Of a stretch of DNA of 64,000 nt, positions 33,025-42,300 are shown piece after piece. The first letter of the stretch is position 1, and each line of letters begins with the position of its first letter. A program made the position numbers and the translations under genes. Source of the stretch: Cytophagaceae bacterium ABcell3. GTDB lineage: Bacteria; Bacteroidota; Bacteroidia; Cytophagales; Cytophagaceae. The DNA is taken from positions 3,990,584-4,054,583 of the forward strand of contig CP133159.1 in NCBI GenBank assembly GCA_030913385.1, given 5' to 3'. The notes beneath the pieces were generated by a model. The model was not told the DNA's origin. It saw only the letters and a list, made by a program, of their open reading frames with translations, and ran no database searches.

Positions 33025-34269
33025 ATGGCTTTACCGAAAACAAAACATCCTTCAGACATTCAAATTCAGGACTACACTTATAAGCTTCCTGATGAGAAAA
33101 TAGCATACTTCCCTTTACCTGAAAGGGACTGTGCAAAACTGCTCGTTTACGAAGAAGGAGAAATAAAAGATGATATATACCAGAACTTTGGCAACTATAT
33201 TCCCAAAAGAGCACTTTTAGCTTTCAATAACACCAAGGTGGTGCAAGCCAGGTTACTATTCCCAGGCAGCGGCAGTAAACCTGTAGAGTTCTTCTGCCTT
33301 GAACCTGCCAATCAAAACACTGAAATCAATCAGGCGCTACAGCAAACCAATAAAGTTATATGGAACTGCATGACCAAGCGTCTCAAAAAAAGTAAAGAAA
33401 CAGAATTTACCACGCTCCTCCCCAACGGACAAGATCCAATTCAACTAACTGCTAAAATAGTTGGTGAAGCAAATGGAATATATCAGGTACAATTTAGCTG
33501 GACACCCTCAGACAAAACATTTGCAGAAGTGCTTCACTTGGCGGGCCTAGTCCCCTTGCCTCCATACATCAAAAGAGACACCAACAGTAGTGACAAAGAA
33601 CGTTACCAGACGGTATATGCTATGCACAATGGCTCTGTAGCAGCTCCGACGGCTGGGCTTCACTTTACCCCTCGTATATTTGAGCAGCTACAAAAACAAC
33701 ATATCGATATTGATTATATTACCCTACATGTAGGTGCCGGAACTTTTAAGCCTGTTAAAGCAGAAATTCTGGCCCAACATGAAATGCACAGTGAGCAAAT
33801 AGTTGTAGAAAAGTCTTTCCTTAAAAAGCTCAAAGCATCTCTCGACAAGGATGTAATTGCAGTAGGCACCACCTCAGTAAGAACGATTGAAAGCTTGTAC
33901 TGGTTTGGGCTAAAAATCAAACTCGGACTGTATAAAGAAGACAGCCCCTTGGTAGTGGGGCAGTTTGATCCTTATGACCTGATAGACCTCATAACGCCAG
34001 CAGAAGCTTTGGAGATACTTATTAGCTTTTTGGACAACAAAGGTGCTGACACGCTCATTGCACGCACAGAAATAATGATTGCCCCAGGATATCGCTGGAA
34101 GTTTATTACCGGACTGGCCACTAATTTCCACCAACCTGAAAGCACGCTTATTTTATTAATTGCTGCTTTTGTTGGACAACAATGGGAAAAAATATATGAC
34201 CATGCCCTGAAGGAAAACTACCGCTTCCTGAGCTATGGAGACGGCTCCTTATTATTCAGAAAAACTTAA
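33025..34269 (+). CDS. queA: tRNA preQ1(34) S-adenosylmethionine ribosyltransferase-isomerase
   Basis: A 414-residue enzyme of queuosine synthesis that transfers and isomerises ribose from S-adenosylmethionine onto preQ1 in tRNA. Seen: YKLPDEKIAYFPLPERD at the start, ALLAFNNTKVVQARL, LPPYIKRD, YQTVYAMHNGSVAAPTAGLHFT (family signature), ITLHVGAGTFKPV, EQIVVEKS, VGTTSVRTIESL, and LATNFHQPESTLILLIAAF. The length is a little longer than the 340-350 typical of other phyla, as usual in Bacteroidota. I use the ATG at 33025; a TTG at 32989 would extend it by 12 residues. Confidence 0.93.
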   Translation: MALPKTKHPSDIQIQDYTYKLPDEKIAYFPLPERDCAKLLVYEEGEIKDDIYQNFGNYIPKRALLAFNNTKVVQARLLFPGSGSKPVEFFCLEPANQNTEINQALQQTNKVIWNCMTKRLKKSKETEFTTLLPNGQDPIQLTAKIVGEANGIYQVQFSWTPSDKTFAEVLHLAGLVPLPPYIKRDTNSSDKERYQTVYAMHNGSVAAPTAGLHFTPRIFEQLQKQHIDIDYITLHVGAGTFKPVKAEILAQHEMHSEQIVVEKSFLKKLKASLDKDVIAVGTTSVRTIESLYWFGLKIKLGLYKEDSPLVVGQFDPYDLIDLITPAEALEILISFLDNKGADTLIARTEIMIAPGYRWKFITGLATNFHQPESTLILLIAAFVGQQWEKIYDHALKENYRFLSYGDGSLLFRKT

Positions 34270-34327
34270 CAGCCTTCGTAAACTAGAATGACTTATGAGG
34301 ATAGCACTTTTATAGGGCTTATCTTTC

Positions 34328-34335
34328 TATATTTG
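34328..34335 (+). promoter_or_regulatory. Possible -7 promoter element
   Basis: TATATTTG, an exact TAnnTTTG match, 27 nt before the glycosyltransferase start. Confidence 0.55.
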
Positions 34336-34362
34336 CATTCTTAATGGCTATTCTATCTACCA

Positions 34363-35223
34363 ATGCAAAACATCCCAATTTATATTATTTCATATAACCG
34401 ACTAAATGTATTAAAAGAAACCATACAGTCTTTTTTACCTTTTGTTGACTATTCCGATTTAATTATCATAGACAATACCTCTGACTACCAGCCACTGCTG
34501 GACTATTACCAAACACTTAAAGACCGAGGCACAAAAATTTTTTACAACCAAAAACTTGAACATGCCAATGACTTAAACTCGGTAAGCAAGTTTATAGATC
34601 CAGAAAACAAAAGAAGACAGTGTAAATATTATGTCGTAACAGACCCTGACATAAGCTTGAAAGGGGTAAATAAAGACTTCTTCAAAATTTGCCGTTATTT
34701 CTTAGACAATTACCCGGAAGTCAACATTGTAGGGCCTATGTTAAAGATTATTGATATTCCTGAAGAGTATCCTGCAAGAGAATTCGTCTGGAAAAGGCAT
34801 GTAGACCAGTTTTGGCACAAAGAACCTTCCCAAGAAATAATTTTCGGGAAAACAGTTTATTTCCAACCTGCTAAAATAGACACAACCTTTGGAATGTTAA
34901 GAGCGGAAAAGACATATACCCGTTTATTAACAGGAGTAAGACTTTATGCTCCCTACGAAGCTCTGCACTTAGACTGGTACATTACCCCTAAGAGCATGAC
35001 CAAAGACCAACAAGATTATTCAAAAAAAATGGGTAATAACAAAATTTCTCATTGGAGTGGGCAGTATTTCACCAATGCTCCCAAAGACGCACTAAGCAAG
35101 GATGAGCGAACTATATATGTGGTCGAAAACGACAAAATACAAACCCACAGACTTTTCAACCCATATTCCCTTAGCAATAAAGTAAAGCAGGCACTCAGCA
35201 AATTAAAAGATACTTTAACCTAA
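34363..35223 (+). CDS. GT2-like glycosyltransferase
   Basis: A 286-residue protein with the start of a GT-A fold: IPIYIISYNRLNVLKETIQSF, a strand DLIIIDNTSD, YYVVTDPDIS as the likely DxD metal/nucleotide-sugar site, and ALHLDWYI in the acceptor half. No membrane segment. The donor and acceptor cannot be told. No polysaccharide cluster surrounds it. The stop codon lies inside AACCTAAGTTATAC, a decayed head of the 167-bp TIR element. Confidence 0.72.
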   Translation: MQNIPIYIISYNRLNVLKETIQSFLPFVDYSDLIIIDNTSDYQPLLDYYQTLKDRGTKIFYNQKLEHANDLNSVSKFIDPENKRRQCKYYVVTDPDISLKGVNKDFFKICRYFLDNYPEVNIVGPMLKIIDIPEEYPAREFVWKRHVDQFWHKEPSQEIIFGKTVYFQPAKIDTTFGMLRAEKTYTRLLTGVRLYAPYEALHLDWYITPKSMTKDQQDYSKKMGNNKISHWSGQYFTNAPKDALSKDERTIYVVENDKIQTHRLFNPYSLSNKVKQALSKLKDTLT

Positions 35224-35244
35224 GTTATACAATAGATTTCGTCT
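35218..35244. repeat. Decayed head of the TIR element
   Basis: AACCTAAGTTATACAATAGA followed by TTTCGT, resembling the element head. It overlaps the end of the glycosyltransferase gene. Confidence 0.5.
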
Positions 35245-35348
35245 GAGAGAAAGCCCCTTAACCCATTAAGTAAAATCCCCAGCCTGTGTTTGAAAAATTA
35301 ACACTACTTTAAACTTATAATGCTAAATTTATTGATTAATTTTGCTTT

Positions 35349-35515
35349 AACCTGGATTATGCATTAGATTTCGTTATGAGGGGCAAAAGAACAAAAAATC
35401 AACGTATTTGGTTTGCAAAGCATAGTGGCTCTATGAAAAAACCAAATGCGAGTGAAGCGTCTGATTTGAAGTTATTTTGCCACGCAATAGAAAGTTCTAA
35501 TGCATATTTCAGGTT
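35349..35515. repeat. TIR element copy D (MITE-like)
   Basis: A 167-bp copy with ends AACCTGGATTATG and CATATTTCAGGTT. It lies between the glycosyltransferase and S4-protein genes. Confidence 0.85.
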
Positions 35516-35578
35516 TAAAATAAGAAAAGTTTGCTGCAATCGCTCAAGCTTAGGGTAATTAAAAACACCAAAAAACAG

Positions 35579-35785
35579 ATGCAATTTGAACTGAATACCC
35601 ACGAGTATATAGAACTTAACAAACTCCTAAAAATTACAAATTTAGTAGGGACAGGCGGTGAAGCCAATGTCCTAATCACAGACGGCGAAGTTTTAGTCAA
35701 TGGGCAGGTAGAAACCCAAAAAAGAAAGAAGTTAAGAAGTGGCGATACAGTAGAGTTTGATGGACAGACTATCCAAGTCAGGTAA
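35579..35785 (+). CDS. S4-domain RNA-binding protein (YbcJ-like)
   Basis: A 68-residue protein made of one S4 domain: IELNKLLKITNLVGTGGEANVLITDGEVLVNGQVETQKRKK and the final strand DTVEFDGQTIQV. Length and order match the YbcJ family of small RNA-binding proteins, probably acting on rRNA or tRNA. The ATG at 35579 is preferred to a TTG 48 nt upstream that lies next to the TIR element. Convergent with the beta-propeller gene, 11 nt apart. Confidence 0.85.
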   Translation: MQFELNTHEYIELNKLLKITNLVGTGGEANVLITDGEVLVNGQVETQKRKKLRSGDTVEFDGQTIQVR

Positions 35786-35796
35786 CCATTAACAAA

Positions 35797-36807
35797 TTAC
35801 TTATTTAAAAAGCCTTCTTTGATCAATAACTCCAAAAATTTCGAGGTACCATCGTCATTGTCAACGACGGCAAGCACTTTCCCATCGCCTGTATCTAGGT
35901 AGTCATGAAAAGCCAATGACTCGACTTTATCATAGTATATCCGGCCATCTTTATCTGTTACAGGCGATAAACTTATAACCTCCTCAGGTTTTTGGGCATT
36001 CAACATGCCTACATAACTGCCTAAAACAGCTCCATCGGCAATCCAGTCATCAGCAGCTTCCAAAGAGGCTGAAAATAAAATATAATCGATTTCTGGAATA
36101 ACTGCCGCGCCCGAAAATCCAGCCTGTACGCCCCTGACCTCTGGCAATGTCACCTGAACGGTATGAATGTCAACAACAGTATCAGTTCCTTGAAGAAAAG
36201 CATAAAAACTTTCCATCTCGAAAATATAAATTTGGTTATTGGCACGGTTAAATAAATGCAAACTATCATTATGCACAACTGCCCCTTCAATATTGAGCAT
36301 GTCCCGTCCCTCACCAATATCATCTAAAAGATATTCATAAAACTTGGTTAACGAATATGTCTCAGGATTGTCAAGGTGGGACAAATGCACAACTGCCAAA
36401 GAATCCCTTGTTTCTGCTTTAGAGCCGGATCCAAATACCAATAACGAAGTCTGACCATCTCGACTCCATTCAGCAATACATTCAAAGTCGGGCTTAATTT
36501 TTTTAGGTATCCGCAACTTGTCAGGATAGCCTTGCAGAAGCAGGTGCTTTCCGATAGGTGTAAAATCGGGAGAAAGCAAAAATAAGAATGGAGAGTCGTC
36601 TCCTACCACATAAACAGTATCGTTTACATAAGCCATTCCAGAGGCTGAAGGTATGGTGTCTGTCACCAAGGAACTTTCAAGAAAAACCTCTGACTCTTGC
36701 CTACCAGGGCCACAAGCAACACCTAGCACACATATAATAGCATATAAAAGAATAACAGTAACCCTTTTCCGACTATATCTTCTCACAACATTACAATTAA
36801 CAAGCAC
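35797..36807 (-). CDS. Beta-propeller lipoprotein, DUF6929-like
   Basis: A 336-residue predicted lipoprotein. Seen: a hydrophobic signal (VILLYAIICVLGVACGPG, lipobox Cys about residue 32) and repeated strand blocks as in a propeller (SGMAYVNDTVYVVGDDSPFLFLLS, LNIEGAVVHNDSLHLFNRANNQIYIF, GFSGAAVIPEIDYILFSASLEA). This matches my memory of DUF6929-type proteins of Bacteroidota; function unknown. The start is a GTG at 36807 because no in-frame ATG precedes the signal peptide; this is uncertain. Confidence 0.6.
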   Translation of the reverse strand: MLVNCNVVRRYSRKRVTVILLYAIICVLGVACGPGRQESEVFLESSLVTDTIPSASGMAYVNDTVYVVGDDSPFLFLLSPDFTPIGKHLLLQGYPDKLRIPKKIKPDFECIAEWSRDGQTSLLVFGSGSKAETRDSLAVVHLSHLDNPETYSLTKFYEYLLDDIGEGRDMLNIEGAVVHNDSLHLFNRANNQIYIFEMESFYAFLQGTDTVVDIHTVQVTLPEVRGVQAGFSGAAVIPEIDYILFSASLEAADDWIADGAVLGSYVGMLNAQKPEEVISLSPVTDKDGRIYYDKVESLAFHDYLDTGDGKVLAVVDNDDGTSKFLELLIKEGFLNK

Positions 36808-37100
36808 CGATTGTCAAACAAAAGCACTCCACCCACAATAAACCTGAAAACTTTCGTGTAAAAATATAAACAATGTATCAAAGCTTGAAACATCATATTA
36901 ACATTAACCAGGTAGTATACTAACGATCGCTTCTAAAGGCAAGTTTAGATATCAACTTTATTAATACTTAAACTACTAGCTATTAAACATTAGCAAAATA
37001 AAGATGGTGTTTTTTATAATATTTAATGCAAAAAAATGAATTTATAGAAGTCAAATATTTTTATATATTTGTTACTAATTAAACTTTTGCCCCTACAGAC
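36808..37100. other. Divergent intergenic region
   Basis: AT-rich. It holds the likely promoter of the YgiB-like gene (TATATTTG at 37064-37071) and nothing else recognised. Confidence 0.4.
37064..37071 (+). promoter_or_regulatory. -7 element for the YgiB/YgiC-like operon
   Basis: TATATTTG, an exact TAnnTTTG match, 29 nt before the start codon. Confidence 0.55.
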
Positions 37101-37736
37101 ATGCCAATAAAGAGAAAAAACACATTTATAAAAAAAGTAAGAGACATTTCCATTGCCGGCAGTATATCCCTTAGCGTGATCGCCAGTGGAGGCTTCATGC
37201 AGTCTTGCGGCAGTTCTTCACAAGAGTACGAAACAGTTTATACCAAAGGAATTCGCTCCTACATACAAGAAATAGAGCCGGGCGAGTTCAAGATCATGGA
37301 CGAGGAGGTATCCGCAGATGGCAAATCTATGGCCCATGTAACATATCTGGACGGGCGCACAGAAACGCTAACGTTAGAAGAAATGAAAAAGCTGGCTGCG
37401 GAAGAAAATGCAAACTCCAATATCGACTCTTTGAGCCAAGAGCTTTCAAACGCTGGTCAAGAACCTGATACTAGCTCGCAAAGGCAACAAAGAAGCGGAT
37501 TTGGCTTTGGAGGTCTTGGAACCTTACTTTTGCTAAGCAACATGGGGTCCATGATGGGGCGTTCAGGTGCTGTAGCTCCTAACCCTGGAGTATATGCCAA
37601 TAAGGAAACTTTTCAAAAAGCCCAATCAAACAACACCTCATTTAAAAACTCTGCTGTAAGAAGACCTGTTTCTTCAAGCAAAGGTTTCTTTGGAAAAAGC
37701 GGCAACAGTAGTACTGGAAGGTCGTTTGGAGGTTAA
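37101..37736 (+). CDS. YgiB-like (DUF1190) envelope protein
   Basis: A 211-residue protein. Seen: an N-terminal basic region and hydrophobic segment ending at a Cys (SGGFMQSCGSS, about residue 36; the lipobox is poor), a charged middle, a Ser/Gln-rich linker, then GFGFGGLGTLLLLSNMGSMMGR and a Ser/Gly-rich tail ending GRSFGG. E. coli YgiB (UPF0441/DUF1190) has the same order: lipoprotein signal, Gln-rich linker, Gly/Met-rich MMGR stretch, and a SMGG-like end. The YgiC-like gene starts 4 nt downstream as in E. coli, which strengthens the assignment. Function unknown. Confidence 0.65.
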   Translation: MPIKRKNTFIKKVRDISIAGSISLSVIASGGFMQSCGSSSQEYETVYTKGIRSYIQEIEPGEFKIMDEEVSADGKSMAHVTYLDGRTETLTLEEMKKLAAEENANSNIDSLSQELSNAGQEPDTSSQRQQRSGFGFGGLGTLLLLSNMGSMMGRSGAVAPNPGVYANKETFQKAQSNNTSFKNSAVRRPVSSSKGFFGKSGNSSTGRSFGG

Positions 37737-37740
37737 AAAC

Positions 37741-38907
37741 ATGGTAAACCTTCAAAAACTACCTACCGCCCCCGACCAGCAACTTAAAAACTTGCAGTGG
37801 AACTGGATGCTGGGCGAAGACACCATGCCCTATATTACCGATGACATGGTCACTGTTTCCGAAAAAGAAGCTGAAGCATATTACAAAGCTGGGGAGGAAC
37901 TATATGATATGTTTGTGCAAGCCGCACAGTACGTCATTGACAAAAAGCTTTATGCACAGCTAGGAATACCTTCCAACCTGGAAAAGATGATTTACCACAG
38001 TTGGGAGGAAGACCACCTGCACCTGTATGGACGCTTTGATTTGGCAGGAGGCATAGATGGGCAACCTATAAAGCTTATCGAATTTAATGCCGACACTCCT
38101 ACTGCAATTCCAGAAACAGGCATTGTGCAATGGGCACATTTAAAAGCCAATGGCATGGACGACACAAAGCAGTTCAATAACCTTTATGAGTCCCTTACCA
38201 ACCACTTCAGAAGACTCTTGGGCAGACATCCACAAAGAGACCCTTCCATCCTATTTACAACTATAGAAGGCAGCCCTGAAGACGACACCAATGTCTCTGT
38301 CTTATTGGAAGCTGCACGTGAAGCAGGTTTTGACGCCGACTTCCATTATATCCACCAAGTGGAATTTTCACCCGAAGAAGGTATTTTCATTGAAAATAAC
38401 GCTGGTGAATACTACCGATACGACTTCTGTTTTAAACTTGTTCCTTGGGAATATATAGGTTTAGAAGAACCGGACTTGGCAAAAATACTCACAAGCATTA
38501 CTGAAAACGATCTGGCAGTAATAGTAAATCCGGCATACACCATTCTATTTCAGTCAAAAGGTATACTGAAAGTCCTTTGGGATCTCTTCCCGCATCATCC
38601 TTTATTATTGGAAACTAGAGATCGCAAACTAAACTTTAAGCAACAGGTAGAAAAGGTAATGTTTGGCCGCGAAGGTGCCAATGTAAAAATTTTAAATGAA
38701 AGAGGGCTTGTAACAGAAGAACTTGCTGGCGAATATGATTTTTATGACAAAATCTATCAAGAATATACCGAATTTCCTAAAGATAGTCATGGAAACTATT
38801 ATCAGGCAGGTTTGTTCTTTACTTATGAAGCCTGTAGCTTAGGCTACCGTCGTGGTGGAAGGATATTAGGCAACACAGCCCAATTCACCGGACACATTAT
38901 CAAATAA
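37741..38907 (+). CDS. Glutathionylspermidine synthase-like ATP-grasp protein (YgiC family)
   Basis: A 388-residue ATP-grasp ligase-like protein. Seen: EDHLHLYGRFDLAG, KLIEFNADTPTAIPETGIVQW, YDFCFKLVPWEYIG, NPAYTILFQSKGILKVLWDLFPHHPLLLET and the C-terminal YQAGLFFTYEACSLGYRRGG, which are hallmarks of the GSP_synth family (YgiC/YjfC). The length equals that of E. coli YgiC. Known: YgiC/YjfC resemble the synthetase half of glutathionylspermidine synthetase but their substrate is not settled. The ATG at 37741 is 4 nt after the upstream stop; an earlier ATG would lie inside the upstream gene. Confidence 0.85.
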   Translation: MVNLQKLPTAPDQQLKNLQWNWMLGEDTMPYITDDMVTVSEKEAEAYYKAGEELYDMFVQAAQYVIDKKLYAQLGIPSNLEKMIYHSWEEDHLHLYGRFDLAGGIDGQPIKLIEFNADTPTAIPETGIVQWAHLKANGMDDTKQFNNLYESLTNHFRRLLGRHPQRDPSILFTTIEGSPEDDTNVSVLLEAAREAGFDADFHYIHQVEFSPEEGIFIENNAGEYYRYDFCFKLVPWEYIGLEEPDLAKILTSITENDLAVIVNPAYTILFQSKGILKVLWDLFPHHPLLLETRDRKLNFKQQVEKVMFGREGANVKILNERGLVTEELAGEYDFYDKIYQEYTEFPKDSHGNYYQAGLFFTYEACSLGYRRGGRILGNTAQFTGHIIK

Positions 38908-38935
38908 CCACTTAAAACAATTAACATACGGATAG

Positions 38936-39370
38936 ATGAGAAGTATTTTTAGCACTGCATATAATCAAACAGTTTTTCACCTGTGGCTATTGTTTTTCAG
39001 GGTTACCGCTTCTGCTTTCATGCTTACCCATGGCGCACCAAAATTTATAAAGGTTTTGGAGGGTGATTTTACTTTTGCGGATCCATTGGGCGTTGGCCCT
39101 GCTGTTTCATTAATCCTGACAGTATTTGCAGAATTCTTTTGCTCTATATTTATCCTTCTAGGTCTAGGCACACGACTGGCCGTTATACCCCTGATCATTA
39201 CCATGCTGGTTGCCGCTTTTGTAGTTCACGCAGCAGATCCATTTGCCAAACAAGAGCTGCCGCTACTCTATGTATTGATTTACGCCACACTGCTCATTAC
39301 TGGCAGTGGCAAGCTATCCATCGACTATTTTATTGAGAAAAAGTCGTCAAAAAACAAATACAGGTTTTAA
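38936..39370 (+). CDS. DoxX family membrane protein
   Basis: A 144-residue four-helix membrane protein. Seen: WLLFFRVTASAFMLTHGAPKF, LILTVFAEFFCSIFILLGLGTRLAVIPLIITMLVAAFVVHA and LPLLYVLIYATLLITGSGKLSIDYF, the typical DoxX pattern (HGxxK, GLxTRxAAxPL, GxGxxSLD). Known relatives associate with redox or detoxification systems. It follows the YgiC-like gene by 28 nt and may be co-transcribed. Confidence 0.85.
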   Translation: MRSIFSTAYNQTVFHLWLLFFRVTASAFMLTHGAPKFIKVLEGDFTFADPLGVGPAVSLILTVFAEFFCSIFILLGLGTRLAVIPLIITMLVAAFVVHAADPFAKQELPLLYVLIYATLLITGSGKLSIDYFIEKKSSKNKYRF

Positions 39371-39394
39371 GCAGCACGAGGGATACCTCCTGGC

Positions 39395-40213
39395 TTATAT
39401 CATATCGTCCAAGCTTAATTTAGCATCATCTTTCCTGACTAAAGGGCTAAGATTTTTAAAATCATATAGCTCTTGATCAAGCAGGTGAGAAGGTGAAATA
39501 TTAGACAGTGCATTCATAATTATTTTTTTCCTGTCAGGATACTGTTGCTCCCAGTTTTCAAGCATCTGTTTAATGATCTTGCGCTGCATATTTTGCTGAG
39601 AACCGCACAGCGTACATGGGATAATAGGGAATTGCCTGATATCCGCATAGGCTTGGATATCTTTTTCTTTACAATAAGCCAAAGGTCTTATAACGACATG
39701 CTCACCGTTATCGGTCTCATACTTGGGAGGCATGGCCTCAAGCTTTCCACTGAAAAACAGGTTTAAAAAAAACGTCTCTATGATATCCTCCTGATGATGA
39801 CCGAGCGCTATTTTTGTTGCCCCCAATTCTTTTGCAGCCGCATACAGGTTACCCCTTCTCAACCTACTGCATAAACTGCACATGGTCTTTCCCTCTGGCA
39901 CCTTTTCTTTGACTATACTATAAGTATCTTTTTCTACGATTTTAAAGTCCACTCCCAAAGACTCTAGGTAATTGGGAAGCACATGTTCCGGAAACCCAGG
40001 TTGCTTTTGATCTAAATTTACAGCCACAATTCCAAAGTCATACCCCTGCTGAATATGCAACAGCATATCCAACATAGTGTAACTATCTTTGCCACCAGAC
40101 AGACAAACCATTACTTTATCTCCCGGCTCGAACATTGAAAAATCCTTAGCCGCACTCCAAACAGCTTTCCTGATTTTCTTGACAAGCTTATTATTATCTA
40201 ACTCAAGGCTCAT
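39395..40213 (-). CDS. ttcA: tRNA 2-thiocytidine biosynthesis protein TtcA
   Basis: A 272-residue PP-loop ATPase that thiolates C32 of tRNA. Seen: [17 protein letters not shown] (PP-loop SGGKDS), [12 protein letters not shown] (CxxC), [21 protein letters not shown], and [14 protein letters not shown], all TtcA hallmarks including the cysteines that hold the iron-sulfur cluster. The length is normal. Single gene, convergent with doxX. Confidence 0.93.
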   Translation of the reverse strand: MSLELDNNKLVKKIRKAVWSAAKDFSMFEPGDKVMVCLSGGKDSYTMLDMLLHIQQGYDFGIVAVNLDQKQPGFPEHVLPNYLESLGVDFKIVEKDTYSIVKEKVPEGKTMCSLCSRLRRGNLYAAAKELGATKIALGHHQEDIIETFFLNLFFSGKLEAMPPKYETDNGEHVVIRPLAYCKEKDIQAYADIRQFPIIPCTLCGSQQNMQRKIIKQMLENWEQQYPDRKKIIMNALSNISPSHLLDQELYDFKNLSPLVRKDDAKLSLDDMI

Positions 40214-40283
40214 TAGTGTTTAATATGTAATGGTTCAAATTAAATAAATTTACAAAAACATTTGAAAACACCTACTGGTCAAT

Positions 40284-40306
40284 AAAAAAAGGGCTTCCGC
40301 CCTTTC
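40284..40306 (-). terminator. Intrinsic terminator
   Basis: Stem AAAGGGC / GCCCTTT with a TTCC loop; on the minus strand it is followed by a T-run. It serves the TerB-like gene. Confidence 0.85.
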
Positions 40307-40331
40307 AAAAAATTATATACAGATCACATGA

Positions 40332-40760
40332 TCAATAAGTTAAGAAATTAGCACATTCTTCCTTTACGTCTGCTTTAGTTTTTTCAGGATCGTCTACTCC
40401 CCTGATTATTTTATTTACTAACACACCGGAAATTGCTTTTCTAAACCCAAGTTTTTCGGTAATATCGATTACTGCCTGAACCTCATCATCTTCATTGATC
40501 CCGTCAGCCAAAAGCATTTCTACAAGATCATACACTCTGTCAAATCTGGCAGAGTCATTGTCTGGAACTTTAAATTTTATAGGCTTATCACTTTTAATAA
40601 TTTTTTTCACCTTCTCTTTAGTAATACCATTGCGCTCTCCTATCTGAAAAACCAACTTCTTTTCCCCTACCGAAAACTTTCCATCAGATTTAGCAATAGC
40701 TACCAAATTGGCAATGTGGCTTTTTATGCCTTTTGTCTTTTTACTCTCAAACAGTTCCAT
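40332..40760 (-). CDS. TerB-like helical protein
   Basis: A 142-residue soluble all-helical protein. Seen: KSHIANLVAIAKSDGKFSVGEKKLVFQIGERNGITKE and DLVEMLLADGINEDDEVQAVIDITEKLGF, two repeats of the DGxxxxxE pattern typical of TerB-type (tellurite-resistance-like) domains with acidic metal-binding positions. The function is not established for such stand-alone proteins. A CAAACATA box (minus-strand TATGTTTG) at 40779-40786 is the likely promoter. Confidence 0.65.
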   Translation of the reverse strand: MELFESKKTKGIKSHIANLVAIAKSDGKFSVGEKKLVFQIGERNGITKEKVKKIIKSDKPIKFKVPDNDSARFDRVYDLVEMLLADGINEDDEVQAVIDITEKLGFRKAISGVLVNKIIRGVDDPEKTKADVKEECANFLTY

Positions 40761-41073
40761 ATATAATCTAATTTTTTACAAACATAAGCCTTTAACCTTT
40801 AATATCACAAATAATACAATTAATAAAGTAAAACAACCTAATAAATTACCTTAATAAATAAATAAAGTACAATTCAACCTTACCATATGTATTATTAAAT
40901 AAAATAGCAAAATCTTTCAAAAGTCTTAAACGCATCTAAACATATGAAAAGAAAAACAACAGCTATTTTTTTTTAAAAAAGCATACATTTTTATAACTTC
41001 CAAAGTTTCCGCACATGGATAAACCAGCAATGCACTTATCAAAATTCAGGCCAATTTCTTTATCTTTACAAGT
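40761..41073. other. AT-rich divergent intergenic region
   Basis: 313 nt, strongly AT-rich. It contains the minus-strand -7-like element at 40779-40786 (TATGTTTG on that strand). Before the plus-strand gene, TATCTTTA at about 41060-41067 is a weaker promoter candidate. I see no gene. Confidence 0.45.
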
Positions 41074-42204
41074 ATGCTGAAAATATTAGCCATACTGATC
41101 CTTGCATTGACGCCAGCCTATGCAGAAAGCCTTATCCAAAACGGCAGTTTTGAGAACGGCGCTCAGCATTGGAGCAACTGGAGGCCACCTGGCCTACCCA
41201 CGGGCTATGTTTTTGATATTTCTGCAGATTATGACAAATATGGTATTGAGCAAGCTCCAGAAGGCTCTTTTTTTGCTGAGGTAGACCACGAAAGCAACTT
41301 CAGCCAAACCGTAAGTACTCATCCTGGAGAAAGCTACAAATTAAGATTTGCCATTGGGCGTAGAGGAAACTTGAACCACGACCGCTGGTTTCGGGTACTT
41401 ATAAATGGAAGGGAAGTCTTTGAAAAACTGGTAAATAAAGAAACAATTGAACATGGGTTTGCTTACGAAGAACTAACCTATACAGCACAGCTCGAAGAAA
41501 CCACCATCAGTTTCTATGTTTACGGAAAGACAGGAAATCCAACACACGGGGTGCTTTTAGACGATATATCCTTTACCCATAATCTAAAATATAAGTTTGA
41601 CGAAAAACAAATCCACCTAATTACTGGCAAAATTATTGACCATGCTACCGAGCAACCTCTAAAAGCTTTGGTAAACTATACATTAAACACAAGCACCAAA
41701 GGCTATACATGGTCTGACCCTTTGAACGGAAATTTTCAACTTGCCACCTTAAACCCGTTCCAAATATCTTTGTCTATATATTTGCGAGGCTACCAGCCAT
41801 ACACCAACCAGTATACTTATCACGAAATGAAAGACCAAGTACTGGAAATAAGGCTAAGGCCAGTGGAAAAAACAGTTCTGAAAAATGTCCTTTTTGATCA
41901 ATCTTCAGCAAACCTTAAGCAGAGTTCCTATTACACACTGGACAGTTTAGCCAGTTTCCTCTTGGAGCATCCTGACATAAAAATAAAACTTACCGGGCAT
42001 ACAGAGAACACAGGCAGCCGTGATGCCAACCTCAAGCTCTCGGAAAAGCGCGCCCAAGAAGTTCAAAAATACCTAAGCAATCAAGGAGTATCAAACAAAA
42101 GAATTCTCATAGAAGGAAAAGGGTCTTCTGAACCTTTGGCTGAAAACAATACGCCGGAAAATCAAGCTTTAAACAGGAGGGTCGAATTAGAGATCATTGA
42201 ATAA
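41074..42204 (+). CDS. OmpA-family protein with galactose-binding-like and carboxypeptidase-regulatory-like domains
   Basis: A 376-residue exported protein. Seen: a signal peptide (about 1-17); a lectin-like jelly-roll domain (about 18-175) starting SLIQNGSFENGAQHW and closing GVLLDDISF; a carboxypeptidase-regulatory-like domain (about 185-265, LITGKIIDHATEQPL); and an OmpA domain (about 270-376) with VLFDQSSANL, LTGHTENTGSRDANLKLSEKRA and QALNRRVEL. Likely tethered to peptidoglycan while binding glycan at the outer membrane. It is followed by a small secreted protein and a PorG-like barrel, so the three may form an operon. Confidence 0.82.
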   Translation: MLKILAILILALTPAYAESLIQNGSFENGAQHWSNWRPPGLPTGYVFDISADYDKYGIEQAPEGSFFAEVDHESNFSQTVSTHPGESYKLRFAIGRRGNLNHDRWFRVLINGREVFEKLVNKETIEHGFAYEELTYTAQLEETTISFYVYGKTGNPTHGVLLDDISFTHNLKYKFDEKQIHLITGKIIDHATEQPLKALVNYTLNTSTKGYTWSDPLNGNFQLATLNPFQISLSIYLRGYQPYTNQYTYHEMKDQVLEIRLRPVEKTVLKNVLFDQSSANLKQSSYYTLDSLASFLLEHPDIKIKLTGHTENTGSRDANLKLSEKRAQEVQKYLSNQGVSNKRILIEGKGSSEPLAENNTPENQALNRRVELEIIE

Positions 42205-42300
42205 CAGAAACTAAACCTTAAAAAAACATAAACCGTAAAAACAAAGACCTAGTTTATATCAAGGCCAATCCCCTACACAACCATCAAACCGTTTTAATCC

